From the NCBI GenBank assembly GCA_021234155.1, contig JAJEKV010000106.1:1007002-1071001 (forward strand): a stretch of DNA of 64,000 nucleotides, in the 5' to 3' direction. Made by a program: the position numbers and the translations under genes. Of this stretch, positions 35,214-45,895 are shown in pieces; the first letter of the stretch is position 1, and each line of letters begins with the position of its first letter. This DNA comes from Isoetes taiwanensis. Its lineage: Eukaryota > Streptophyta > Lycopodiopsida > Isoetales > Isoetaceae. Under the pieces are notes generated by a model. The model saw only the letters and a program-made list of their open reading frames with translations. It was not told the origin of the DNA and did not search any database.

Positions 35214-35552
35214 TTAGGGTGAGATTCCACTTGGTTGAAATTTTTTTATTTTTTATTGTTGACGTGGCACTAAAAGTCCCGTAAAAGATAGGGGCTTTCT
35301 GCAAGAAGCATTCAACTGCACGGCAATTGAATGCCACGTAGATATTGCCACGTACAAAAGTTTTTAACGGAATTACCCTAAACCTTGAAATCCCTTGAAT
35401 TCCTTACAGTGAACGATGGACTAGATGAAGTAGTCGGAAGAAGAATTGGCTGCATTATTTTCCTTCGGAATAGGTATTTAATCCTTGTGCTCTTCTTCTA
35501 CGTGAATTTTGTTTTGTGTTTTGTAACTAGTAATAGAGCATTACTGCATGCC

Positions 35553-37184
35553 ATGCCCCCAGAAACTAGTGAAATGGAAGTGTTAGCTGAAGAAAGGATT
35601 GAGAATCTGAGAAATTTGCAAGAGCCAAATCTAAATCTAGATGGCCCGATTATTGACAATGACGAAACAGATTTGCAGCAGGAACAAAGGCAGACTAATA
35701 ATATCCAGGTACATGAGATAGAAGTGGATGAACAATTGTTCATGGAGGGCAGGCAAAGAAGAATTTTGCTGGCGATTCTTATGTTTATGCGCATTCAAGC
35801 TTTTCTATCTCAACCATCGCCTTCAACTTCATATGAGAGGTATTTTCAGTATTTGATGGATTCTTGTGCACAATTCATTCGCGGACTTGATGGAAGAGCA
35901 TTACGAGCTTCTCCTCATATCTGGTCATATCATAGGCCATCTACGTTTATGGAAAGCACCTTATTGAGCTCATACAGCGATAATATGTTTAAGAGCAGGC
36001 TTAGATTATCTAAGAAGACTTATTACTATGTATGCCAAGTGTTAGGACCAATGCTGACTCGTGAAGATACAAAAATGCGACAAAGTATCCCTGCAGAGAA
36101 GAGAATATGCATTGCTTTATCTCGTTTGGCCACTGGAAATACAATCAAGGAAATTGCAGACCAATATAGTGTTGGTTACACTACAGCCCAAAGGGCTATC
36201 TCAGAATTTTGTTGTGCTGTGAAGCAAATGCTCCATGATCTATGCATTAAATGGCCTTCTGCAGAAAGAATGAGAGCCCTTGCCTGTGAGTTTGAGAAGC
36301 TAAGGGGCATTCCATATGTTGCAGGTGCAATTGATGGGAGTCACTTGCCCATAATTGCACCTCACGACAACGCACAGGACTACTATAATCGGAAGGGATT
36401 TCACTCCGTTCTATTGCAGCTCATCGTGTCATGTAAGGGTGTGATTTGGGACTATGACGTCGGCTGGGCCGGAAGTATTCATGATTGGAAACTGTTTGAG
36501 AGCACAGAAGCTGGAAAAAGGATACAAGCCGGCCACCTAGGTAACTTTTGTCTTGTTGGAGATGCAGCTTATCCGCCACGGCCATGGATGCTTCCACCAT
36601 TTAAAGGACACAAGGACGGCTTAAGCAAATTAGAATACAATTGGAATTATCTCCAATCAAGCACGAGAATGCCAGTTGAGTGCGCATTTGGTATGTTAAA
36701 GTCTAGATTTAGGATTCTTTTGAAAAGAAACGATACTAACCTTGAGAAAGTGCCTGAGATAGTGGCTACTTGCCTTGTTCTGCATAATCTTTGTATTCGG
36801 CATGGTGATAGCTTTGATCAGTCATGGGTTGGTGAGGCTAGGATGGAACTTGAGAATGCTGTTACGGAAGAGAAGAAGACTAAGCATTTTGAAAGGAAGA
36901 TAAAGCGACTAAAGGTACCAGAGACAGAAATTGCTAAGGCTGCAGCTTATGGAATCCATAGAGTCAATGGTGTCAATTTAAATCCTTTGGAAGCACTTGC
37001 AAGGACACTTGAAGATGATCCTAAGGAGGTGGCTACTATGATTGAAAAAGCTAACATTAATGCACAGGAAACATCTCAAGCGAATGCTGCACGTAGAAAT
37101 GCTTTAGCAAAAGCACTTTTTGAGAAGAAAACACATGAGCTTGTACACGAACAATTTGGAGATTTGGACCATGATTCGCCATAA
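35553..37184 (+). CDS. PIF/Harbinger transposase (HARBI1-like, DDE_4)
   Basis: 543 aa from the first in-frame ATG at 35,553; the frame is open further upstream without an ATG. Residues 180-260 or so hold a helix-turn-helix-like region (RICIALSRLATGNTIKEIAD). The nuclease core follows: D in VAGAIDGSHLPI, D in CLVGDAAYPPRPW and E in MPVECAFGMLKSRF, with LVLHNLCIRHGD closing the domain. In this superfamily the nuclease cuts and joins the ends but needs its MYB-like partner for nuclear import and DNA binding. No stop or frameshift breaks the domain. Confidence 0.95.
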   Translation: MPPETSEMEVLAEERIENLRNLQEPNLNLDGPIIDNDETDLQQEQRQTNNIQVHEIEVDEQLFMEGRQRRILLAILMFMRIQAFLSQPSPSTSYERYFQYLMDSCAQFIRGLDGRALRASPHIWSYHRPSTFMESTLLSSYSDNMFKSRLRLSKKTYYYVCQVLGPMLTREDTKMRQSIPAEKRICIALSRLATGNTIKEIADQYSVGYTTAQRAISEFCCAVKQMLHDLCIKWPSAERMRALACEFEKLRGIPYVAGAIDGSHLPIIAPHDNAQDYYNRKGFHSVLLQLIVSCKGVIWDYDVGWAGSIHDWKLFESTEAGKRIQAGHLGNFCLVGDAAYPPRPWMLPPFKGHKDGLSKLEYNWNYLQSSTRMPVECAFGMLKSRFRILLKRNDTNLEKVPEIVATCLVLHNLCIRHGDSFDQSWVGEARMELENAVTEEKKTKHFERKIKRLKVPETEIAKAAAYGIHRVNGVNLNPLEALARTLEDDPKEVATMIEKANINAQETSQANAARRNALAKALFEKKTHELVHEQFGDLDHDSP

Positions 37185-37752
37185 GGTATCAAACCATTAC
37201 TTATGTACTACTTATGTACGTTCAAATCTGGCCACTTCCATCTACTTGCATGTACAAACATAGCTTTTTTTTGTTGTTTCAGGTATCTTGTGATGGGCCT
37301 TTCAATATGTTATAATTCAGGTTATTCTATTGGGTCCAAAGTTATTGAAAGTGGGAGATATGGCCATCAACAGATTGTTTTGAACAAAACATTTTGACTA
37401 TGCATGCTTTATAAATGGAATTGAAGCAAGCCATTGCAATTTTCGTTATGCTTATGTGTTACACTTTCATAAAGTTTAATGCAACTATTACATTTGTGGA
37501 AACCTGTTGCAGGCTCTAGTTCTCCACCCATTATGTCATCTTTTGACAATGTATCTTTATCAAATACCTGCTGCAGATAAAGTTAAACAGAAATTATTAT
37601 CACATCATAGTCGCTTGTGCAATTTAAGCACATTTGGTTCTTGCATATATATTTTTTATGATTTCTGTGTCTGCATAACAAATGGGAGATTTGTCGCTAG
37701 GAGGCATTAAAAATTCTGATAATTTGCTCAGGACAACTGCAACAAGATATAC

Positions 37753-38103
37753 ATGGAGAAGCAAGCAAGCAAGTATATACATTGCAACAAGATGCCATCA
37801 TTAACAAGTAGAAGTGAATCACCAAGGGACCACACAAGTGACAACAATGAAAATACAGCCCACATTTCTGGCCAATTTATGTATGCTCAAGATATCTTTC
37901 CTTCTAGAGGAAGCCTTTCTTCATACAACACAAAAGACAATGAGTTGGCAATTGATTCTCAGAAACCTGATGAAAGGACAACTGAAGAACCTGCATGTAT
38001 AATGTGTGCTGGTGAGGCTGAGGCAACACCATTGCTGCGCACAGCTGAACCTACTTATGATGGCGAACCTCCTGAGATATCGCAGGAAGAAATGGAGTTG
38101 TGA
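37753..38103 (+). CDS. Small ORF inside the Harbinger element, unknown
   Basis: An ATG-initiated frame of 116 aa, hydrophilic and rich in Ser, Thr and Glu, with a CIMCAGEAE segment and an acidic C-terminus (ISQEEMEL). No family recognised. It lies between the two convergent transposon genes, about 570 bp after the transposase stop, and could be a third element gene, a 3' exon or captured sequence. Expression is not shown by the sequence. Confidence 0.35.
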   Translation: MEKQASKYIHCNKMPSLTSRSESPRDHTSDNNENTAHISGQFMYAQDIFPSRGSLSSYNTKDNELAIDSQKPDERTTEEPACIMCAGEAEATPLLRTAEPTYDGEPPEISQEEMEL

Positions 38104-39061
38104 CAAGCCACAACTCGTTCTTGAAGATGCAGGACCAGAGAGCTCTCGGAGTATTGAGTACATTATGTGGGAATGCCAAGACACACAGACTACAAACATC
38201 ATTGGACAAATCAGTCTCATTTAAGGAGGTTCATCACCATGCCTGCAACTCGTGGCAGTAGAAGATTGAGTAATGCGGAGGGCATAACAAATGATGCAAA
38301 GCCTTTGATGCTTTCTGAAATGACTGAAGATGTATGGGGCCAGAGTCAATGAGGCTAGGATGAACAGTACATAACGCCATAGATCACAGTGATGATTCTT
38401 TTTGTGAGTACATTGATGATGCCATGGAAATACAACCTCAAGAAGGGATTGACATGACTAGTTGTGTGCATGGCTGGGCAGTAGATCATGACTGCGGAGT
38501 TGCAGACAATGGATTCAATGTTAGTTTAGTTAAGTTATAGCTTAGTTTAGGATAGCTTAGTTTAGGGGGTCATAGCTTAGTTTAGTTAAGGATACGCACA
38601 ATGTACCACAACACTTGAAATAAAACCTGATTATTTACAGTTACGAATCCAACACATAACAAATCCCTTATTGCATCCACCATTCACCATGTAACAACCC
38701 ATATTGCATTCATCCTTCGGCAACAAATGATATCTTAGTATTAAAACCAGCAATTTAAAAATCCAAAAGTAGGATCAGTTTCAAAATATTGCAGATTATG
38801 CTAATGGAAACATGACATTTAAACAAAACCAGAACCTTAAATTTAGCAGTTAATACTGCTATGGAATACTTCTACCAGCATCATCTCATACTTTAAACAC
38901 TTGGTAGAAACATTAAAGTCATAATATTCCCCAGCAAATGATGTCTTAGCATAAAAACCAGCAATGCAAAAATCCCAAAATGGGATCAGTTTCAAAATTT
39001 TGCAGATTAAACTAATGGAAACATGACAGTTCAACCAAACAAGAACTTTAAGTTTAGCAGT

Positions 39062-40230
39062 TCATATTTTCTTCACGAGGTCAGCAAATGATGCCTCCAT
39101 CTTTGCTAATATTTCTAACCGCTGCCCTTCAATCTGCAACTTTTGGGCTTCAATATCTTTCATTTGGTGGAGGAACTCCTTCCGTCCTTCTTTAATTTCA
39201 TGCAGCAAAATGCATGTCCTTTCTTTTTTAATTTTTTTGTCCACTGTAGGCTTTTCTTCAACTTCCTCATCTTTCTCTTCTTGTGTAATGGCTCCTCCAT
39301 GAACAGCTTTAGTGACATTTGCTCTAGTTCCCATGTATTCATCAACAATAGAAAACCATTCACATTGGTTAGATCTATCATTACCAGAAGTATTGTTGTG
39401 AACCTTGTCTTTAGCATAATCTTTGTAGATTGATCTCCATTTCTTGCGACAAGCTGCTGCATCTTTATCAAATCCAGGACATCTTGCCACGATACGAGTC
39501 AAAACTGTATGCCACAAGTTAATACCTTGCTTTGGCGGCATGGAAAATTCATCTTGCATCTCCCCTCTCACATGAATAAGTGCAACAGTAAAGTTATCAT
39601 CCCAGCGGGTATACTTTCCATTGAATTCCTCCTTACAATCCTTCTTCCCTTCGTCTGACTTCTCCAAGCTCTTCTTTGGCCGACCTCTTGGTCTTTTCTT
39701 CATTGTATTGCTATCTGTTGTAGCATCTTGTATTGGGACAGGGGGCACATGGTACATAGATGCTTGAGGAATATATAGATTGCTCGTATTGCAGTTCTTG
39801 GGATCAACAAATTGAGGCATCATAGGTAAGGGGTACTGATTGAAGGGAGCAAAGTGCATGTTAGGAAATGGTACACCTTCATTCTTAATTACTTGTGGCA
39901 TGGGCTGCGGCAATTGTGTTCGACGACAAAAGAGCTTTTGCGGATGATTTGAAACTTTGATGGAGGACATGGACATGGATTTGTCTGGATGAAAATGTTG
40001 TTGGCTTTCCTGTGTCTCAACAACAATCTCAACATCTGAATCTATTTCTTCACCAACCTACATAAGAAACAGTCACATTAGAATTACTCTTTCTGCATAA
40101 TTATGCATGTTATGCAAAAATTGACAGTTAATCTTTAAGTACATTCTAGAGACAAAAGCATGATAAAGAAACTTACCTGTACATGTGAGTTTGTTGCTTG
40201 CGCATTCATAGCTGTTTCATGTGAATTCAT
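39062..40230 (-). CDS. Harbinger MYB/trihelix-like DNA-binding protein
   Basis: Two exons on the minus strand: 40,230-40,177 (18 codons from ATG) and 40,057-39,062, with a GT-AG intron between; 349 aa. An AT-hook-like KRPRGRPKKS stands before a MYB/SANT-like trihelix domain: YTRWDDNFTVALIHVR, then WHTVLTRIVAR and CRKKWRSIYKDY. The C-terminus is a charged coiled coil (LHEIKEGRKEFLHQM, ending FADLVKKI). This matches the accessory protein of PIF/Harbinger elements, which pairs with the transposase and recognises the element ends. It is transcribed toward the transposase gene. The first exon is inferred from splice signals. Confidence 0.87.
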
Positions 40231-40799
40231 ATCTGTTTTGTGGATAAATTAATTGTGCGGAAGTCAGAGCAGAAATAAAATATTACCATTATAAAGATAA
40301 TTAGCTCTACCATGAAGCAGACCCTGGTCCTTGTTTGTATCAACACTTCCTGTAATAGCACTTATTTTAGCAATTGAAGCAGAGAAAAAGAAAGAGAAAG
40401 AAGATAAGAAAAAATACCGATTCAATTGAGAAACTTTTTTGCTTGAAGATAATGAACGATGGCTGGCCATTATATACAGAGAGAGTCGGTTCATTGGCGC
40501 CAGAAAACAGTTCAATCGAAATCTACTTGTTTAGATCCATAGATCCAGAAGAGAGTTTCGCGCGGGCTTCTCTTACCACGTGGCAAACGATGAGCGGTAT
40601 GCAATTTGAGGAATTGTTACGGCCAGCCAAATTTGCCCGGACTTTTAAAATCAGTTTCGGCAGCGCCACGATGGAAATCCTTCGTAACTTCCACGCTGAG
40701 TGGAATCTTGCATTGCCCACGAAATTATGACATGTCAATTTTATATTGGCAGCGATTTAAATTTTTAGATATAAATGCCATAATGGAATCTCACCCTTA

Positions 40800-41786
40800 T
40801 TTATAATGGATATAGATAAAGGTGTGAACTTCATAAAAATGAGGTTATCTGCCCTGCCTTCCCTTCCTGATGAAAATAAAATGTTAGGAGCCAAAACCTC
40901 GTCCGATTATGCCAAGGTTACTTCTTCAGAAGTACAACCTCCTCCCACAAGTTCCATATAAGATGAAGCCACATTTGTGGAACTACAGACTGTGGCTCCT
41001 TCTTCCCAAAAAAAGGATAAACAAGCAGCAGTTCTTTAGAAGGAGCCTGAGAACCAACTGAAGAGTGCAGAAGATCAACCAGGGTCAGCAGCGTGCATGC
41101 AGAAGAGTATGATTTGGACCTCTAACAGAGAAATATTCTAAATTATTTATTTTTTACTGTCTTTGCCAATTGTTTTGCATGTTACTCGATCAAATTGATT
41201 CTTCAATGTTGCTTTATCGCCTCAAATCTCAAGTTATTTTTTTTCTTGCTGGACAGCAGAATCTTAAAAGGAATTTTAACCTCTGTCTAAGTGTGTAATT
41301 CATACAGACCCACTTGTGGTTCATTTGAGGGGCCAGAATGTTAAAAAAAAAAAAGAAAATGAGGAAGAGGAGGAGGAGGACTTTTAGACGTCCACATTGG
41401 GCTATGAGAAACCCACACCCAGACCCACACCGTTGATTGGGTTTGGATTGGGTCCTTTCCCCATTTACCTTACATCAAGCGTGAGAGAGATGCGTTAGAG
41501 GAATGCGTTTGAACCACTCAGTTGGTTCATACGTTAACAAGTGTGTTCCCTTGGATTGGGCGCATTAAGCGTTCACATTCCAATTTTGAAATCCGCATAG
41601 TATTTGATATCCACGTGGCATATCTCTTATTGGTTCTTAGAGGGCCACGTTAGCATAGTCTATTTTTGAATGAAAAGAGGTAGCCACATCTTGTGGCATA
41701 GAAGGGAGAGGAATTTCAAAGGATATGGTATATGGATGCAAAACTTGTGGATATCTCATCACAGAAAATCCAGCCTCTAAAGAAGA
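40800..41786. other. Spacer and 5' flank of the MET1 gene
   Basis: Holds broken coding-like fragments (40,838-41,130, with stops) of unknown origin and then the promoter region. No TATA box is convincing. A G-box lies 170 bp before the start codon. Confidence 0.45.
41611..41618. promoter_or_regulatory. G-box CCACGTGG upstream of MET1
   Basis: A perfect CCACGTGG palindrome 169 bp before the ATG. G-boxes are bound by bZIP and bHLH factors and are common in light-regulated photosynthesis genes, which would suit the product. Position and sequence are seen; function is inference. Confidence 0.45.
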
Positions 41787-43535
41787 ATGGCTATGGCGAT
41801 GCCCGCCATCTCGGGCACCTCTGCAGCTTCTATACCCCAGCAACAACAATCTTCCCAGGTGCCAGATTTTCCCCTTTCCAAATGCAAATTCAGCCCAAAA
41901 ACTCCCCGCCCTGGTGCAGGATCTGCATTGTCAGTAAGAACTCATTCACAGGTGCAGAGGCATGGGAAAATTGTGGCGTTTTCGTCAGATGGACAGAGTA
42001 ATGGTGCATCTGATGCTTATGAAGAATATGAAGTGGAGTTAGAGAAACCATTTGGGTTGAAATTTTATAAAGGACAAGATGGAGGCACGTACATTGATGC
42101 TATTGCCCCTGGAAGCAGTGCTGATAGGTCAAAGAAAATTCAACCTGGAGATAAGGTTTTGGCAACCAGGTAAATTTATATTCTTGCACAGAAGAATTAA
42201 TTTGTTCTGCCAAAGTATCAAGAGCCATTTTAAAGTATGTTTGCAAATTGTGGACACTGGCCAGCGTTTTATTATCTATATCAATGCTCCATGCCATTCA
42301 AATATTTCAACAATTCTGCACTTTCCATCAGATAAAGGATCACAGAGTCTGACTTGGCTCTTCCCATATTCCAAAGTTCTAATTCAAACTCTGTGATAAG
42401 ACTTGCTTCTGTTATGACAGAATATGGAGTAAATGACAAGCACTTCCATGGATTTGCAGTGCAGTTTTTGGGACAGAGATGTGGCCAGCAGCAGAATATG
42501 GCCGTACAATGTATACTGTCAGGCAAAGAATAGGAACTCTTGCACTGAAAATGGAGAAACGTTATGGTACTCTTATCATTATTTCATAAGATCAAATTTC
42601 TATACAAGTCCGCTTCTGAAGAGGCTTTTCTACATTTCACTTCCAGGCAAGAGAGAAGATGCTGCAGTTCCAACAGATAGGATAGAAGCCCAGCGGAATG
42701 CCAATGCGTTGGGTGATGCTGTAAGAGAGATTCAAGTAAGTTGTATAATCCTGTCTGATTGAAAGGGGCTAGGTTCTAATTTCATAATTGTGCATACAGA
42801 TACAAAATTACCTTAGAAAGATGGAGCTTAAGAAGCAAAGGGAAGAAGATCTTACTCAAGGATTAAGATGTTACAAGTTAGTATTTCCTTTTCTGACTAA
42901 GATGCTACAAGTTGGTGTTTTCTTTTCTGACGTAGAAGATGGCTTGCTTATTCCTTTGCCATTTGAAATCAGAGTTATATTGCATTTGTCTAATAAGAAA
43001 CCTTCAGGCACAAGAGATAAGTAATGCTTGTTCGCCTTAATGGATGTAGAGATGGTGACTATGAAGGTGCCCTGGAAAGATTTGAGTCTGTTTTAGGATC
43101 AAAGCCAGAGCAAATTGAAGAGGCAGTTGCTAGCTACAATATTGCCTGCTGTTTTTCTATGCTTAACAAGGTACTGTGTCGTTCTTTCCCATATAAAATT
43201 TCTTTAAAAGTTCTACTTGATGTATAATATGCTGAATTAGCTACATTTTGAAGATTGAGGCAGGGTTAACTGCACTGGATGAAGCAATGGCAGCTGGATT
43301 TGAAGATTATAAGGTTTTAATTGGTTGGTTCAGTTTAGCAATTTGCAATATTCACTCATGTGCATGTATCCATTTTTTTTTTCATTTACAGAAAGTGAGG
43401 ACAGATCCTGATTTAGCAAATTTGAGGTCGTCTGAGAAATTCAAACCCCTGATTGAGAAATATGACGAGCCACTTATAAATGAAAATGCTATTAATGCTT
43501 TGAAAAGTGTGTTCGGAATTTTTGGTGGCAAGTAG
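41787..43535 (+). CDS. MET1: MET1-like thylakoid PDZ/TPR protein (PSII assembly)
   Basis: Seven exons join in frame with GT-AG introns: 41,787-42,169, 42,460-42,566, 42,647-42,735, 42,800-42,876, 43,050-43,170, 43,254-43,313, 43,392-43,535 (981 nt, 326 aa; Arabidopsis MET1 is about 335 aa). The N-terminal 75 residues look like a transit peptide. The PDZ domain follows (YEVELEKPFGLKFYKGQDGG, then PGSSADRSKKIQPGDKVLAT, then AAEYGRTMYTVRQR). Next come a helical Lys/Gln-rich stretch and TPRs (DYEGALERFESVLGSKP, SYNIACCFSMLNK, AGLTALDEAMAAGFEDY), and the end reads NALKSVFGIFGGK. In Arabidopsis MET1 sits on stroma lamellae and assists photosystem II supercomplex assembly. The start is the first of three nearby in-frame ATGs. 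Confidence 0.94.
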
Positions 43536-43954
43536 GAGCCTCTTCACTACGTCTTTCAAATGTGCAGCTCCATCTTTTCCTGATTCAGCTATTCATCTCA
43601 TATATAATATATTCGATACACGTCATATCAGTTATGTATCTCAAATGTGCAGCTTCATTTTCCCCTGATTCATTTTAAATGTAACATATATAAGAGCAAA
43701 TAACGAGAATGTGTACCTGAACATGATTTGATGAAGTTGGCAGTTTAAGAAGTGATGGTGGCCACATGTATGAGGATAATAGTGCAAGATCAAATATGTA
43801 TTTTTTCTAGCGTATTTATAAAGGCATACATAAGAAGGACAAGTGTGAAAAGACTTTTTGTTGAGATTAATATGAAATTTTTATTGTAAATCATATAAAA
43901 AGAATACCACTGCAACATGGGTGTAATTTCAACAAAGTCCATTTGACGTTTTAT
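43536..43954. other. 3' flank of MET1
   Basis: Probable 3' UTR and spacer, with a diverged repeat of AAATGTGCAGCT(C/T)CAT at 43,558 and 43,643. No gene seen. Confidence 0.45.
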
Positions 43955-44220
43955 AGAATAGAATAGAATAGAATAGAATAGAAGGGTTTTTATCGTCTAT
44001 GGAGGCAAATTGGCTTATGGGACCCAACAAAAGGGCGCAGCAGATTTATTACTGTTGGTTATTACTGTTTGGATTAAAAAAACCCGCCCCGAGGGTTTTC
44101 GGGGGAAAAACCGTGACAGAATTAAGAGTGGTGTCAAACTCTACAAATCTACACTATGAGAAAAATATATACACGTCAGGCCACACAAAAAAAAAAAAAA
44201 AAACCTTGTGCAAGGGGCGT
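43955..44220 (-). mobile_element. Non-LTR 3' fragment with (TTCTA)n tail
   Basis: On the plus strand (TAGAA) repeats, then TTTTTATCGTCTATGGAGG and GGGACCCAAC, aligning with 52,205-52,480 over most of 250 bp. Read on the minus strand it is the 3' UTR of a LINE ending CTCCATAGACGATAAAAAC and a TTCTA-type tail. No coding remains. Similarity ends near an A-run at 44,188. Confidence 0.8.
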
Positions 44221-44833
44221 GATGCGAGGCTCAGCAATGGATGAGCCACGGTCATCCTTACACAGTACAAAAGCCCACAAGGGCATTTTATATAATACTT
44301 AAAAATCTGGCCGTAATATTTTATACATGTATAAAGAAGGATAAAGGATAAGGATATGGATAAGCCATGTCACAAATTATGTATTTCAAAATGTGCCCAT
44401 AAGAATAATTCAAAACATCGACTGTAATTTGGTCATATAACATGTTATCATGATTCACATCCGTTGGAAAATATACGATTCTTTTCATGTTGAATTGAAT
44501 AAAGGAATCTGTTGCCAGAAGTATCATGAAATAAATACATTTACAAAAGCTTTGCTAGTAAGCTTTAACCAGCAATTCTTGAGGTTACAATTAGTAAATA
44601 CTATGAGCCTCCATGAATACGTGCAATAGATAGACAAGAATCAAATTAAAAGGTATCTTCTTGTCATAAAATAAAGAGAAATCTTTGTTTTTGTGTATAG
44701 TAGCCAATTGATGGATATTTTAATTTAGGTAGCTGCTGCAGATGGGACCTTATTTCAAATTTAAGGACCAGCATCATGATCACATTTTTTATCTTTGTTT
44801 CCTGTGATCTTAGTAATTCTCTTGCTCGGAGCT
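44221..44833. other. 5' flank of the terpene synthase-like gene
   Basis: AT-rich spacer between a LINE tail and the MTPSL start codon. No promoter element could be supported. Confidence 0.45.
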
Positions 44834-45895
44834 ATGGAGGCGATAAGGGGAGGATGGACTTTCACAACTGGCAGACCAGGATCATCAAGGGTGAGCATAC
44901 CAAGTTTCAATGCTGTTGCAAAATCTCTTTCTTTTTCTTCTTCTTCATTTGCTGATGAAGGAAATCACAAGCTGAGCATATCAATCCCTTATGAATGCCA
45001 TCCCCAAGTAGATTCAATTCGCCAGAAGGCGCACGGCTGGTTTCGAACATATTACAACCATGATATGGTTGAGAGTTTAGATGCTCCTTTGCTCATGGCA
45101 TCTATGCTACCGCGCGGAGACCAGGATATACTCCTAGATCTTGCTAAACTCACATTAGTTCTTGGTTTCTTAGACACCTCCAAACATTCAGACAGAGAGA
45201 AAGTATGCGCACAAATTTCGCAAATTTTAGATGAGCAAGTCTTTGAAGAGGATCTAGATGGATATCCTCTATTACAGGCCTTTGCTAATCTGTGGCTGCA
45301 AATCCAAAGCCATGTCTCAGAGACTCAACAGAGCAGGTTTGTAGCAGGAATGAACATGCACATAAATGGCTTGTATTCAAGGGCAATTCTTAACAGAGAG
45401 CTCTATGCTGGACCTCCAAGTCTGACAGAATACTCCATCATAAGGCGTAATCTATCAGGAGTGTACTGCTTCCTTGCACTGGCAGAGAGTATGATTGGAA
45501 TAGAATTAGAAAGGAAGGTTTTGATGGATGCTAGTTTTAGGTCACTAGTTAAGTTGGCAACAGAGCACACAATCTTTTTGCATGATATTCTATTGGTTAG
45601 AAAAGATGAGGATAAGGTTTGGGGGCTGCCAAGTATTCTCCAGGAAGACAGAGGGTGCAGTTTGAATGAAGCCCTGGCTATGGCTTGTACCATGACTGAA
45701 GAAAAGGAGCAAGAGTTTCTCCTACACCTTAAGCAGTTCCACACCCCCCATAATATCGCTCCATTTATTCAATTGCTCAAGTTTTTCATATCTGGACATG
45801 CCATATGGGCCTGTTCTCGTCAATGTTATGGTTACCGCCATACTCTTTTAAAACAGCACGACTCCACCACTGTATTATTTCAGCATCTTCCTTGA
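44834..45895 (+). CDS. Microbial-type terpene synthase-like protein (MTPSL), motif-degenerate
   Basis: An uninterrupted frame of 353 aa from ATG 44,834; the frame is open upstream without another ATG. Fold landmarks of class I microbial-type terpene synthases are clear: WFRTYYNHD near residue 75, the ELYAGPPSLTEYSIIRRNLS segment with the conserved RR, GVYCFLALAESMIGIEL after it, and the C-terminal FISGHAIWACSRQ...YRH segment (W-x-S-x-x-YR type). Both metal-binding motifs are altered. The DDxxD position reads LGFLDTSKHSD with one Asp, and the NSE motif (N-D-x-x-S-x-x-x-E) reads HDILLVRKDE. Ordinary Mg-dependent ionisation is therefore doubtful. MTPSLs make mono- and sesquiterpenes in non-seed plants. 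It could be a recent pseudogene with an intact frame or a protein with a changed role. Confidence 0.82.
   Translation: MEAIRGGWTFTTGRPGSSRVSIPSFNAVAKSLSFSSSSFADEGNHKLSISIPYECHPQVDSIRQKAHGWFRTYYNHDMVESLDAPLLMASMLPRGDQDILLDLAKLTLVLGFLDTSKHSDREKVCAQISQILDEQVFEEDLDGYPLLQAFANLWLQIQSHVSETQQSRFVAGMNMHINGLYSRAILNRELYAGPPSLTEYSIIRRNLSGVYCFLALAESMIGIELERKVLMDASFRSLVKLATEHTIFLHDILLVRKDEDKVWGLPSILQEDRGCSLNEALAMACTMTEEKEQEFLLHLKQFHTPHNIAPFIQLLKFFISGHAIWACSRQCYGYRHTLLKQHDSTTVLFQHLP

Larger units (their letters stand above)
35217..40796. mobile_element. PIF/Harbinger DNA transposon, 5,580 bp, complete ends
   Basis: Terminal inverted repeats GGGTGAGATTCCA stand at both ends (left at 35,217, right ending 40,796) and are flanked by the 3-bp duplication TTA (35,214-35,216 and 40,797-40,799), the PIF/Harbinger hallmark. 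Inside are the two expected genes in convergent orientation: a DDE transposase (+, 35,553-37,184) and a MYB/trihelix-like protein (-, 39,062-40,230). Both frames are open, so the copy may be autonomous. A third open frame at 37,753-38,103 has no known domain. Confidence 0.96.

Noticed and set aside
44795-44833. Upstream non-ATG extension of the MTPSL frame (hydrophobic stretch)
   Set aside because: It would need a TTG start; the first ATG at 44,834 gives a normal family length.
44834-45895. Recent horizontal transfer of a bacterial terpene synthase
   Set aside because: MTPSLs are established residents of non-seed plant genomes; nothing in the surroundings suggests bacterial DNA.
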